NCBI RefSeq assembly: GCF_025336545.1
Contig: NZ_JAODBU010000001.1
Location: forward strand, 1 to 53,483
Length of the DNA stretch: 53,483 bases
From: Eubacterium_U album
Lineage (GTDB): Bacteria; Bacillota; Clostridia; Lachnospirales; Lachnospiraceae
Direction of reading: 5' to 3'
In this document: in pieces, positions 43,761-53,312 of the stretch
Layout: every line of letters starts with the position of its first letter
Position numbering within the stretch: the first letter of the stretch is position 1
Program-made: the position numbers and the translations under genes
Notes under the pieces: model-generated
Database searches by the model: none
Seen by the model: the letters and a program-made list of their open reading frames with translations, nothing else
What the model was told of the DNA's origin: nothing

Positions 43761-45134
43761 ATGAAATTATGGGGAGGCCGTTTCACAAAAGAAACAAATA
43801 AATTAGTACATAATTTTAATGCGTCATTATCATTTGACCAGAAATTTTATAAACAGGATATTCAGGGAAGTATTGCTCATGTGACCATGCTTGCAAAGCA
43901 GGGTATTATTGAAGAATCAGATAAAGTTGCAATTATTAACGGATTAAATAGCATTTTGACTGATATTGAAAACGGACATTTAGAGTTTACTCCTGAGCAT
44001 GAAGATATTCACAGCTTTGTTGAGGCTCACCTTATTGAAAGAATCGGTGACCCTGGTAAAAAATTGCACACAGGAAGAAGCCGTAATGACCAGGTTGCTT
44101 TAGATATGAAATTATATGTCCGTGATGAAGTAGTTGAACTTGACTCATTATTAAAAACTTTACTTTTGTCTATAATGAAAGTTATGGAAGAAAACACTGA
44201 AACTTTTATGCCGGGATTTACTCATTTGCAGAAAGCCCAGCCGGTAACTTTAGCTCATCACTTTGGCGCATATTTTGAAATGTTTAAAAGAGACCGAAGC
44301 AGATTAACAGATATTTATGACCGTATGAATTATTGTCCTTTAGGTGCAGGTGCATTAGCTGGAACAACATATCCTCTTGATCGTGAATACACTGCTTCTT
44401 TGCTTAATTTTGATGGTCCGACATTAAATAGTATGGATTCCGTTTCTGACAGGGATTATGTAATTGAATTGATGTCTGCATTATCTACAATTATGATGCA
44501 TTTAAGCAGATTTTGTGAAGAGATTATCATATGGAATTCTAACGAATACAGATTTGTAAATATTGACGATTCTTATAGTACAGGTTCAAGCATTATGCCT
44601 CAGAAAAAGAATCCTGATATTGCTGAATTAATTAGAGGAAAGACAGGACGTGTTTATGGTGCTCTCACTTCTATTCTTACTACAATGAAGGGAATTCCTC
44701 TTGCTTACAACAAAGATATGCAGGAAGATAAAGAATTTGCATTTGACGCAATTGACACTACAAAAGGTTGTATCGCATTATTTACAGGAATGATTGATAC
44801 TATGACATTCAATAAGCAGGTTATGGAAAGTAGCGCTAAAAACGGATTTACTAACGCTACAGACGCTGCTGATTATTTAGTAAATCATGGAGTTCCATTT
44901 AGAGATGCTCACGGTATTGTTGGACAACTTGTTTTATTCTGCGAAGGCAAAGGTATTTCTCTTGACGATATGACATTAGACGAATTTAAAGCTATCAGTC
45001 CAGTATTTGAAGAAGATATATATGATGCAATCAGTCTTAAAACATGTGTTGATAAGCGTTTAACAATTGGTGCTCCTGGTAAGGAAGCAATGGATAAAGT
45101 AATCGCTATTAACAAAGAATATTTAAGTAAATAA
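43761..45134 (+). CDS. argH: Argininosuccinate lyase
   Basis: Splits argininosuccinate into arginine and fumarate, the last step of arginine synthesis. The 457-residue fumarase-superfamily enzyme has KLWGGRFTKETN at the start, HTGRSRNDQVALDMKLYVRD, the MPGFTHLQKAQPVTLAHHF stretch, and the family signature SSIMPQKKNPDIAEL. Length is normal. TGAGGA lies upstream of the ATG. argG is not adjacent. A promoter is at 43598-43626 and a strong terminator follows, so it is transcribed alone. Confidence 0.97.
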   Translation: MKLWGGRFTKETNKLVHNFNASLSFDQKFYKQDIQGSIAHVTMLAKQGIIEESDKVAIINGLNSILTDIENGHLEFTPEHEDIHSFVEAHLIERIGDPGKKLHTGRSRNDQVALDMKLYVRDEVVELDSLLKTLLLSIMKVMEENTETFMPGFTHLQKAQPVTLAHHFGAYFEMFKRDRSRLTDIYDRMNYCPLGAGALAGTTYPLDREYTASLLNFDGPTLNSMDSVSDRDYVIELMSALSTIMMHLSRFCEEIIIWNSNEYRFVNIDDSYSTGSSIMPQKKNPDIAELIRGKTGRVYGALTSILTTMKGIPLAYNKDMQEDKEFAFDAIDTTKGCIALFTGMIDTMTFNKQVMESSAKNGFTNATDAADYLVNHGVPFRDAHGIVGQLVLFCEGKGISLDDMTLDEFKAISPVFEEDIYDAISLKTCVDKRLTIGAPGKEAMDKVIAINKEYLSK

Positions 45135-45150
45135 AAGAATTTATTTTAAT

Positions 45151-45198
45151 AAAAAACTGAGGTTTGAATCCATCCCATTGGATTAACCTCAGTTTTTT
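45151..45198. terminator. Bidirectional terminator between argH and mscS-like gene
   Basis: AAAAAACTGAGGTT (45151-45164) pairs with AACCTCAGTTTTTT (45185-45198); an inner AATCCA/TGGATT extends the stem. T-runs are present on both strands. Confidence 0.85.
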
Positions 45199-45274
45199 TA
45201 GCAATTATATGATACCTAAGTTTGTAACTAAGTTTTTTCATAAAAATATAGGCTCTACTATTTATCAAAATATC

Positions 45275-46168
45275 TTAATCTACATTGTGTACATTTACAT
45301 CAAGCTGATTAAATGGAATTGAAATTCCTGCTTTATCAAAAGAAACACGTATATTTTCGTTTAAATAAAATTTGCAATCCCAATAATATTCAGTAGGTAC
45401 CCACACTCTAACTTCCATTATAATTGCACTGTCTGCTAAATTTTTAACAACTACTGCGTTTGCCTCATCGTGCATTATATTAGAATAACTGTTCATCACT
45501 CTTTCGAGTTCTTTACGTGCAAGTTCTATATTATCATCATATCCTATACCAACCTCAACATCCACTCTTCTTTTTTCATTCATTGAATAATTGGTCAAAA
45601 TACTATTTGACAACGTTCCATTCGGTAATTTTACAGATTTGTTATCTACTGTTTTTAATGATGTATAGAATATATCAATTTTGTAAACTGTTCCTTCAAC
45701 TCCATTTGATTCTATATAATCTCCTACAGTAAACGGCTTCATAATTAAAATCATAACGCCACCTGCAAAATTTGATAAACTTCCTTCAAATGCAAGACCT
45801 ATTGCTAAACCTCCGGAAGCAACAATTGCTGCAAATGATGTTGTTTCTATACCGATCTGTCCACAAATTGTAATTGCAAGTATGATGTATAGAGTAACCT
45901 TTAATACTGAATGAATAAATTTCGCTACACCTTCATCTGCTGATGATTTGGCAAATATTCTATCTACAAACTTAAGAATAAATTTAATTATAAATTTCCC
46001 AATTACAAATATAATTACTGCAATAATTATATCTATACCAAAGGCTACCGCTTTATCTATTAAATCACTGCCAATCTGTGATAATTTGCTCACGTCCTTT
46101 GATAATTGTTCAATATTGTCTGATACACTTTCTACTTCTTCTTGAGTAGCACTAGCTAACAAATTCAT
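45275..46168 (-). CDS. Small-conductance mechanosensitive channel (MscS family)
   Basis: A 297-residue channel that opens under membrane tension to release solutes. After an N-terminal helical segment come three membrane helices (about 38-66, 78-105, 107-130; the last carries the GLAIGLAFEGSLSNFAGG pore stretch) and a cytosolic beta-domain (FTVGDYIESNGVEGTVYKID, KLPNGTLSNSILTNYS, EVRVWVPTEYYWDCKF). AAGGAGA precedes the ATG. It stands alone. Confidence 0.93.
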   Translation of the reverse strand: MNLLASATQEEVESVSDNIEQLSKDVSKLSQIGSDLIDKAVAFGIDIIIAVIIFVIGKFIIKFILKFVDRIFAKSSADEGVAKFIHSVLKVTLYIILAITICGQIGIETTSFAAIVASGGLAIGLAFEGSLSNFAGGVMILIMKPFTVGDYIESNGVEGTVYKIDIFYTSLKTVDNKSVKLPNGTLSNSILTNYSMNEKRRVDVEVGIGYDDNIELARKELERVMNSYSNIMHDEANAVVVKNLADSAIIMEVRVWVPTEYYWDCKFYLNENIRVSFDKAGISIPFNQLDVNVHNVD

Positions 46169-46250
46169 ATTCTTTTTCTCCTTTCCGTTATAAATTATAT
46201 ATGGTTAACATATTCCCAATCATCCATAAATATATACCTAAAAAGTCACA

Positions 46251-46293
46251 AAAAGCCTCAGACTAATTAAACATTAATTATCCAAGGCTTTTT
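46251..46293 (-). terminator. Terminator of the leu-ilv-ser operon
   Basis: AAAAGCCT (46251-46258) pairs with AGGCTTTT (46285-46292), with an inner AATTA/TAATT pair, 77 nt after the serA stop. The minus-strand exit is followed by TGTGACTTTTT. Confidence 0.65.
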
Positions 46294-46369
46294 AATAATG
46301 TGATCAATAATTTTTTAAGTATTAATACCGTATAACAAACAGTAATTTATCACATTAAATTTTGCTTTA

Positions 46370-47533
46370 TTATTTTACAATACGTACTTTAATTACGCCT
46401 TCAATTGCTTCAATTTTTTCAACTAATTCAGCAGTAGCTTTGCTATCTAAATCCATAATTGTGTAAGCGTAATCTCCTCTTGATTTGTCAACCATATCTG
46501 AAATATTCATACCTTCAGCAGCAACTGCAGATGAAAGCTGACCAATCATGTTTGGAATATTTTTATGACAAATTGTAATTCTTGTAACCTTGTCACATAC
46601 ACCTAAATCACATTTTGGATAATTTACAGAATTAATAATATTTCCGTTTTCAATGAAATCTTTTAATTCTTTAACTGCCATTACAGCACAATTATCTTCT
46701 GACTCTTCAGTTGAAGCGCCAAGATGTGGTGTAGCAATAACATTCTTTGCCTTAGCTATCTTAGCATTAGGGAAGTCTGTTACATATCTCTTTACTTTAC
46801 CTGATTCTAATGCTGCAATCATGTCATCATCACATACAAGTAAATCTCTTGCAAAGTTAAGAATTACAACTCCATCTTTCATCATAGCGATTGTGTCTTT
46901 GTTAATCATTTCTCTTGTATCATCTAATAATGGTGTATGAACAGTGATGAAATCACATTCTTTGTAAATTTCTTCTCTTGTATTTACATGTTTAACTTCA
47001 CTTGATAATCTCCAAGCTCCATCTACTGAGATAAATGGATCATAACCATATACTTCCATACCAAGTTCTGTAGCTGCATTTGCAATTAAACTGCCAATAG
47101 CACCAAGTCCAATAACTCCAAGTTTTTTACCCATAATTTCATTTCCGGCAAAATTCTTTTTAGCTTTTTCCATTGTCTTGTTGATGTTTTCGTCTTCTTT
47201 ATTGTTTTCAACCCATTTATTTCCGCCAATAATATCTCTTGATGCAAGAAGCATTCCGCATAATACTAATTCCTTAACACCATTTGCATTAGCACCCGGA
47301 GTATTAAATACAACAACACCCTTTTCTGCACACTTGTCTAAAGGAATATTGTTAACCCCTGCACCTGCTCTTGCAACTGCTAAAAGATTATCAGATAATT
47401 CCATATCATGCATTGCTGCACTTCTTACTAATACTGCATTTGCTTCTTCAAAATTATCTGTAAATTCGTAATTATCTGTAAATTTGCTTGTTCCTACTTT
47501 CGAAATAGGATTTAAACAATTAACCTTAACCAT
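46370..47533 (-). CDS. serA: D-3-phosphoglycerate dehydrogenase
   Basis: Commits 3-phosphoglycerate to serine. The 387-residue NAD enzyme has the catalytic-domain start KVNCLNPISKVG, the nucleotide loop KKLGVIGLGAIGSLIANAA, the Arg of NFARDLLVCDDD and the His of ATPHLGASTEES, and ends with an ACT domain (TICHKNIPNMIGQLSSAVAAEG), which in related enzymes senses serine. AAGGAG precedes the ATG. It is the last gene of the leuB-ilvD-ilvB-serC-serA run, 15 nt after serC. Confidence 0.95.
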   Translation of the reverse strand: MVKVNCLNPISKVGTSKFTDNYEFTDNFEEANAVLVRSAAMHDMELSDNLLAVARAGAGVNNIPLDKCAEKGVVVFNTPGANANGVKELVLCGMLLASRDIIGGNKWVENNKEDENINKTMEKAKKNFAGNEIMGKKLGVIGLGAIGSLIANAATELGMEVYGYDPFISVDGAWRLSSEVKHVNTREEIYKECDFITVHTPLLDDTREMINKDTIAMMKDGVVILNFARDLLVCDDDMIAALESGKVKRYVTDFPNAKIAKAKNVIATPHLGASTEESEDNCAVMAVKELKDFIENGNIINSVNYPKCDLGVCDKVTRITICHKNIPNMIGQLSSAVAAEGMNISDMVDKSRGDYAYTIMDLDSKATAELVEKIEAIEGVIKVRIVK

Positions 47534-47548
47534 TTTTCCTTCTCCTTA

Positions 47549-48631
47549 TTATGCGTTTTCTTTTTCAAATTTTTCCATAAATTCAACTAATGCCTTAACA
47601 CCTTCGATTGGCATAGCATTGTAAATACTTGCTCTCATACCACCAACTGTTCTATGTCCTTTAAGATTTTCAAGTCCGGCAGCTTTAGCTTCTGCTACAA
47701 ATTTAGCATCTAAATCAGCATCACCTGTTACAAAAGGTACATTCATAAGTGAACGGTCTTTTGGAACAACTGTACCCTTAAATAATTTGCTATTATCAAG
47801 GAAATCATAAAGAATCTTAGCCTTTTCTTCGTTACGTTTCTTCATTGCATCAAGGCCACCCATCTTCTTAATCCATTTAAATACTTTTCCACAAATATAA
47901 ATTCCATAGCATGGAGGTGTATTGTAAAGTGATCCTGCATCTGCCTGTGTTTTCCACTGAAGCATTGTTGGAACTGTGCTATCAACTTCCTCAGGAATTA
48001 AATCTTCTCTAATAATCGCAATAACAACACCTGCTGGTCCAACGTTCTTCTGAACACCACCATAAATTACACCATACTTTGATACATCAACAGGTTCTGA
48101 TAAGAAACATGAAGATACATCAGCTACTAATGTATGTCCTTTTGTATTTGGTAATTCATGATACTTTGTACCATAAATAGTATTGTTTTCACAAATGTAT
48201 ACGTAATCAACATCATCATCAATATCTAAATCGCTACAATCAGGAATATATGAGAATGTCTTATCTGCTGATGAAGCAACTCTTTGTACTTCAAGATACT
48301 TTTCTGCTTCTGCAGCAGCTTTCTTAGCCCACTGTCCTGTTACGATGTAAGCAGCCTTGCCATTCTTCTTTAAGTTCATTGGTACTGCAGCGAACTGCTG
48401 TGATGCACCACCCTGAAGGAATAATACTTTATAATTATCAGGAATACCCATTAAATCTCTAATGTCCTGTTCTGCTTCATCAATAATCTGCTGGAACATT
48501 TTTGAACGATGGCTCATTTCCATTACGCTCATTCCACATCCCTTATAATCTAACATTTCATCTGCTGCTTCTTTTAATACTTCTTCTGGTAATACAGCAG
48601 GTCCTGCTGAAAAATTGTATACTCTTGCCAT
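47549..48631 (-). CDS. serC: Phosphoserine aminotransferase
   Basis: Converts 3-phosphohydroxypyruvate to phosphoserine with glutamate. The 360-residue PLP enzyme starts VYNFSAGPAVLPEEVLKEA, has LFLQGGASQQFAAVPMNL and the PLP-lysine motif YGGVQKNVGPAGVVIAI, and ends GGMRASIYNAMPIEGV. AGGAGG precedes the ATG. It is placed between ilvB and serA with short gaps (39 and 15 nt), so serine genes look co-transcribed with branched-chain genes. A phosphoserine phosphatase gene is not in the window. Confidence 0.97.
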   Translation of the reverse strand: MARVYNFSAGPAVLPEEVLKEAADEMLDYKGCGMSVMEMSHRSKMFQQIIDEAEQDIRDLMGIPDNYKVLFLQGGASQQFAAVPMNLKKNGKAAYIVTGQWAKKAAAEAEKYLEVQRVASSADKTFSYIPDCSDLDIDDDVDYVYICENNTIYGTKYHELPNTKGHTLVADVSSCFLSEPVDVSKYGVIYGGVQKNVGPAGVVIAIIREDLIPEEVDSTVPTMLQWKTQADAGSLYNTPPCYGIYICGKVFKWIKKMGGLDAMKKRNEEKAKILYDFLDNSKLFKGTVVPKDRSLMNVPFVTGDADLDAKFVAEAKAAGLENLKGHRTVGGMRASIYNAMPIEGVKALVEFMEKFEKENA

Positions 48632-48670
48632 TTCTTTCTATTTCCTCCTAATTTTTATATATACTGTCTC

Positions 48671-50362
48671 TTAGCAGTCATATCCCTTTGCAGCTAAATC
48701 TTCTTCAGAAAAAGCTTCGCTAATTGATGTATTAGCCGGTACCATTGGGAATACCTTATCATCGCTGTCAATCTGACAATCTATTACACAAGGAATATTT
48801 AATTCAATTGATTCTTTTAAAGCATTTTTGAATTCATCAATTGTTGTACATTTGTATGCTTTTGCACCCATTCCTTCTGAAATCTTAACAAAATCAACCT
48901 GATCATCTAATACCGTATTTGAATAACGTTTACCATAGAATAATGTCTGCCACTGTCTAACCATACCTAATACATGGTTATTAATTACAATCTGAATAAT
49001 TGGAATATTATAACGTGTTGCTGTAGCAATTTCATTCATATTCATTCTGAAACATCCATCACCTGCAATATTAACACAGATTCTGTCTTTATTTGCCATC
49101 TTAGCACCTATGCAGGCGCCAACACCATATCCCATTGTACCAAGACCACCTGATGTAATTAACTGTCTTGTTTCTTTATATTTATAGAACTGTGCAGCCC
49201 ACATCTGATGCTGTCCAACATCAGTTGTTACAATTGCATCACCATTTGTTATTTCATATAATGCATCAATAATTGACGGACCATTTAATGTTGTTTTGTC
49301 TAATGCTAATGGATATTTGTTCTTTAATTCTCCAACTTCATCCATCCATTCTTTATGATTCTGCTTTTCTAACTTTGTGTTTAATCTCTTAAGTATTTCA
49401 TTTGCATCACCTATAATGCTTGCATCTGTCTTAACATTCTTATTAATTTCAGTTGGATCAATGTCAATATGTATAATTTTTGCATCCGGTGCAAAGCTAT
49501 TTGGATTACCAACAACTCTATCACTAAATCTTGCACCAATAACAATTAATAAATCGCATCGTGTTACACCAAAGTTAGATGCCTTTGTTCCATGCATACC
49601 AATCATACCTGTATAACGTGCATTTGTTCCTTCAATTGCACCTTTACCCATTAAAGTGTCACAAACAGGTGTATCAATTATGTCTGCAAATTTTCTAAAT
49701 TCATCCTGTGCTCCGGAAGCTACTAATCCGCCTCCGGCAATGATAAATGGCTTATTTGATTCTTTGATTAATTCTACAACCTTATCAACATCTTCTTCTT
49801 TGATTGTATCTGTATATGGTTCAATTGCCTTAGGTGTCTGTTTTGTATATTCAGTTTTATTAGCTGTTACATCCTTTGTAATATCAACCAATACCGGACC
49901 CGGTCTTCCTGATTTAGCAATTGTAAATGCTCTTCTAATTGTATCTGCTAAATCTTCAATTTCCTTTACTATAAAATTATGCTTTGTAAATGGCATTGTT
50001 GCACCTACAATATCAATTTCCTGGAAAGAATCTTTTCCAAGTCCTGATTTAGCAACATTTGCTGTTATTGCAACAATTGGAATTGAATCCATATATGCTG
50101 TAGCAATCCCTGTAACAAGGTTTGTTGCTCCAGGGCCTGATGTTGCCATACAAACACCAACCTTACCTGTTGATCTTGCATAACCGTCTGCCGCATGTGC
50201 AGCTCCCTGTTCATGGGATGTTAATATATGTGTAATTTCATCTGAATGTTTATAAAGAGCATCATAAATATTAAGAATTGTTCCACCAGGATAACCAAAA
50301 ACTGTATCAACACCCTGTTCTTTCAAACATTCAACAACTATTTCTGAACCTGTTAATTGCAT
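48671..50362 (-). CDS. ilvB: Acetolactate synthase large subunit
   Basis: Makes acetolactate or acetohydroxybutyrate, the first common step to valine, leucine and isoleucine. The 563-residue ThDP enzyme has the catalytic-Glu region YPGGTILNIYDALYK...SHEQGAAHAADGYARSTG, an FAD-linked middle, and the ThDP motif NIAGDGCFRMNMNEIATATRY with the NNHVLG stretch. GAGAGGG precedes the ATG. It starts 17 nt after ilvD. The regulatory small subunit (ilvN/ilvH) is not adjacent. Confidence 0.96.
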   Translation of the reverse strand: MQLTGSEIVVECLKEQGVDTVFGYPGGTILNIYDALYKHSDEITHILTSHEQGAAHAADGYARSTGKVGVCMATSGPGATNLVTGIATAYMDSIPIVAITANVAKSGLGKDSFQEIDIVGATMPFTKHNFIVKEIEDLADTIRRAFTIAKSGRPGPVLVDITKDVTANKTEYTKQTPKAIEPYTDTIKEEDVDKVVELIKESNKPFIIAGGGLVASGAQDEFRKFADIIDTPVCDTLMGKGAIEGTNARYTGMIGMHGTKASNFGVTRCDLLIVIGARFSDRVVGNPNSFAPDAKIIHIDIDPTEINKNVKTDASIIGDANEILKRLNTKLEKQNHKEWMDEVGELKNKYPLALDKTTLNGPSIIDALYEITNGDAIVTTDVGQHQMWAAQFYKYKETRQLITSGGLGTMGYGVGACIGAKMANKDRICVNIAGDGCFRMNMNEIATATRYNIPIIQIVINNHVLGMVRQWQTLFYGKRYSNTVLDDQVDFVKISEGMGAKAYKCTTIDEFKNALKESIELNIPCVIDCQIDSDDKVFPMVPANTSISEAFSEEDLAAKGYDC

Positions 50363-50379
50363 ATTTTTACCCTCTCTTT

Positions 50380-52047
50380 TTATTTCTTTATTTCTAAAAT
50401 TGCGCCTCTGTTTCCTGAAGTTACCATAGATGCATATCTAGCAAGATATCCTGTTGTAACCTTAGGTTCTCTTGGCTGCCATTTTGCTTTTCTTGTTGCC
50501 ATTTCTTCATCAGAAACGTCAATGTTTAATGTCATTTCAGGAATATTAATCTTTATAATATCTCCTTCTTCAACTAATGCTATAGGACCACCTACGGCTG
50601 CTTCCGGTGAAACATGTCCGATAGATGCACCTCTTGAAGCACCTGAGAAACGTCCGTCTGTAATCAATGCAACAGATGAACCTAATCCCATACCTGCAAT
50701 GGCAGATGTTGGATTTAACATTTCTCTCATACCAGGGCCACCCTTTGGTCCTTCATATCTAATAACAACAACATCACCAGGAACAATCTTTCCACCTTTA
50801 ATAGCTGCGATTGCATCTTCTTCACAGTCAAATACTCTTGCAGGTCCTTCATGAACCATCATTTCATCAACAACTGCTGAACGTTTTACAACACCACCAT
50901 CCGGTGCAAGATTTCCCTTTAATACTGCAAGACCACCTGTCTTACTGTATGGATTATCTAATGGTCTGATAACTTCAGGGTTCTTGTTAACCGCCCCCTT
51001 AATATTTTCTCCAACTGTCTTTCCCGTAACTGTCATGCAATCTAAGTTAAGAAGTCCTGCTTCTGCTAACTCATTCATAACTGCATATACACCACCGGCT
51101 TCATTCAAATCTTCCATATATGTAGGACCTGCCGGTGCTAAATGACATAAGTTAGGTGTTCTTTCACTTATTGGATTAGCAAATGAAATATCAAAATCGA
51201 ATCCAATTTCATGAGCGATTGCAGGCAAATGAAGCATACTGTTTGTTGAGCATCCAAGTGCCATATCTACTGTTAATGCGTTTAAGATTGCATCCTTTGT
51301 CATAATATCTCTTGGCTTAATATCTTTTTCAAGCAATTCCATAACCTTCATACCGGCATGTTTTGCAAGTTTAATTCTTTCTGAATATACAGCCGGGATT
51401 GTTCCGTTTCCTTTAAGTCCCATACCTAATGCTTCTGTTAAACAGTTCATTGAATTTGCTGTATACATACCTGAACATGAACCACATGTAGGACATACAT
51501 TCTGTTCAAATTCTTTTAATTCATCTAATGTAATATTTCCGGCTGCCTGAGCACCTACTGCTTCAAACATAGAAGATAAACTTCTCTTCTTTCCTTTAAC
51601 ATGACCTGCAAGCATTGGTCCACCTGAAACAAATACTGTTGGAACATTAATTCTTGCTGCAGCCATTAATAATCCGGGAACATTCTTATCACAGTTAGGA
51701 ATCATAACTAATGCATCAAACTGATGTGCTAACGCCATCGCTTCTGTTGAATCTGCAATCAAATCCCTTGTTACAAGGGAATATTTCATTCCTGTATGTC
51801 CCATTGCAATACCATCACATACTGCGATAGCCGGGAACATAATAGGTGTACCACCTGCCATAGCAACACCCATTTTAACTGCATTTGCTATTTTATCCAG
51901 ATTCATATGACCTGGTACAATTTCATTGTATGAACATACGATACCAACTAATGGTCTGTTCATTTCTTCTTCAGTAAGCCCCAGAGCATTGAATAATGAT
52001 CTGTGTGGAGCCTGCTGTAATCCTTTTGTTACTGCATCACTCTTCAT
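50380..52047 (-). CDS. ilvD: Dihydroxy-acid dehydratase
   Basis: Dehydrates dihydroxy acids to the 2-keto acids of valine, leucine and isoleucine. The 555-residue protein binds an iron-sulphur cluster through cysteines in IPNCDKNVPGLLMAA and CPTCGSCSGMYTANSMNCL, with further conserved blocks GCSTNSMLHLPAIAHE and TDGRFSGASRGASIGHVSPEA. AGGAGG precedes the ATG. It lies 18 nt after leuB and 17 nt before ilvB. Confidence 0.97.
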   Translation of the reverse strand: MKSDAVTKGLQQAPHRSLFNALGLTEEEMNRPLVGIVCSYNEIVPGHMNLDKIANAVKMGVAMAGGTPIMFPAIAVCDGIAMGHTGMKYSLVTRDLIADSTEAMALAHQFDALVMIPNCDKNVPGLLMAAARINVPTVFVSGGPMLAGHVKGKKRSLSSMFEAVGAQAAGNITLDELKEFEQNVCPTCGSCSGMYTANSMNCLTEALGMGLKGNGTIPAVYSERIKLAKHAGMKVMELLEKDIKPRDIMTKDAILNALTVDMALGCSTNSMLHLPAIAHEIGFDFDISFANPISERTPNLCHLAPAGPTYMEDLNEAGGVYAVMNELAEAGLLNLDCMTVTGKTVGENIKGAVNKNPEVIRPLDNPYSKTGGLAVLKGNLAPDGGVVKRSAVVDEMMVHEGPARVFDCEEDAIAAIKGGKIVPGDVVVIRYEGPKGGPGMREMLNPTSAIAGMGLGSSVALITDGRFSGASRGASIGHVSPEAAVGGPIALVEEGDIIKINIPEMTLNIDVSDEEMATRKAKWQPREPKVTTGYLARYASMVTSGNRGAILEIKK

Positions 52048-52065
52048 AACTGCCTCCTATATATT

Positions 52066-53148
52066 CTATATTCTTTCACAGATGCAATCGCCCATTTCTT
52101 TACATCCAACCATCTGCATCCCATCAGACATAATATCAATTGTACGAATTCCATCTTCTAATACTTTCTGTACTGCATCTTCAACTGCCTTAGCTTCTTC
52201 ATCTAAATCAAATGAATATCTAAGCATCATAGCAGCTGAAAGAATTGTTGCAATTGGGTTAGCCTTGTTCTGTCCTGCAATATCAGGTGCAGCTCCATGA
52301 CTTGGTTCATATAATCCAAATTTGCCTTCTGCAAGACTTGCTGATGAAAGCATTCCAATTGAACCTGTTACCATACTTGCCTCATCTGATAAAATATCAC
52401 CAAACATATTCTCAGTAACAACTACATCAAACTGTGCAGGATCTTTAACTAACTGCATTGCACAGTTATCAACAAGCATATGTGTTAATGTTACTTCTGG
52501 ATAATCCTTTGCTACTTCTGTGACTACCTTATCCCAAAGTCTTGATGAATCTAAAACATTTGACTTATCAACGCTAATAACGCTCTTGCGTCTCTTCATT
52601 GCAATTTCAAATGCTTTAATAGCGATTCTTCTAATTTCGTTTTCGTCATATTTTAAAGTATCAATGGCTGTCATTACGCCATTAACTTCTTCTGTCTTTC
52701 TTTCACCAAAATAAAGACCACCTGTTAATTCTCTAACAATTATCATGTCAAATCCGGCATCTGCTACAGATTCTTTTAATGGGCATGCACCCTTTAATTC
52801 TTTATATAAATAAGCAGGTCTTAAATTTGCAAATAGACCTAAGCCTTTTCTAATTGCAAGCAACCCTGCCTCTGGTCTAAGATGTGGTGGTAAATCATAC
52901 CAACTATCCTTTCCCACGACACCTCCGACAGCTCCAAGAAGTACTGCATCACTAGCTTTCGCTGTTGCCAATGCTTCATCTGTAAGTGGCACTCCGTGTT
53001 TGTCGATTGAAACTCCACCCATATCAACTTCAGTATAACTGAAAGAATGACCAAATTTCTTACCGACAGTGTCGAGAACCTTCTGTGCTTCTGCTACAAT
53101 TTCGGGTCCAATTCCATCACCTGGAATAACTGCAATATTAAAATCCAT
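52066..53148 (-). CDS. leuB: 3-isopropylmalate dehydrogenase
   Basis: Oxidises and decarboxylates 3-isopropylmalate in leucine synthesis. The 360-residue enzyme has the start AVIPGDGIGPEIVAEAQKVL, RLNVRP-type ELTGGLYFGERKTEEV, VDKSNVLDSSRLWDKVV, and the NAD/metal region NMFGDILSDEASMVTGSIGML followed by EPSHGAAPDIAGQ. AGGACA precedes the ATG. It is the first gene of the operon, behind a promoter at 53221-53249, so leuC/leuD, if near, are not upstream in the same transcript. Confidence 0.97.
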   Translation of the reverse strand: MDFNIAVIPGDGIGPEIVAEAQKVLDTVGKKFGHSFSYTEVDMGGVSIDKHGVPLTDEALATAKASDAVLLGAVGGVVGKDSWYDLPPHLRPEAGLLAIRKGLGLFANLRPAYLYKELKGACPLKESVADAGFDMIIVRELTGGLYFGERKTEEVNGVMTAIDTLKYDENEIRRIAIKAFEIAMKRRKSVISVDKSNVLDSSRLWDKVVTEVAKDYPEVTLTHMLVDNCAMQLVKDPAQFDVVVTENMFGDILSDEASMVTGSIGMLSSASLAEGKFGLYEPSHGAAPDIAGQNKANPIATILSAAMMLRYSFDLDEEAKAVEDAVQKVLEDGIRTIDIMSDGMQMVGCKEMGDCICERI

Positions 53149-53220
53149 TGCTCTGTCCTCTCTTTTTCTTAGTATCTTGTAACGTTTTTAATATGTATAA
53201 AGATCCACGTTAACTTTTAC

Positions 53221-53249
53221 ATTTTATCGCAAATACGACATTTTTTCAA
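53221..53249 (-). promoter_or_regulatory. leuB operon promoter
   Basis: On the minus strand TTGAAA (53249-53244) and TAAAAT (53226-53221) are spaced by 17 nt. A transcript would start near 53214 and cover five genes. No T-box or leader-peptide attenuator was recognised in the short leader. Confidence 0.7.
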
Positions 53250-53312
53250 CCATACATATATATCTATTTTCTTGATATATATTAATTATGTTATTTTATT
53301 TTCTGCTTACTT

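Noticed and set aside
49656..50183. 175-codon open frame opposite ilvB
   Set aside because: Antisense shadow of ilvB; low complexity and no ribosome site.
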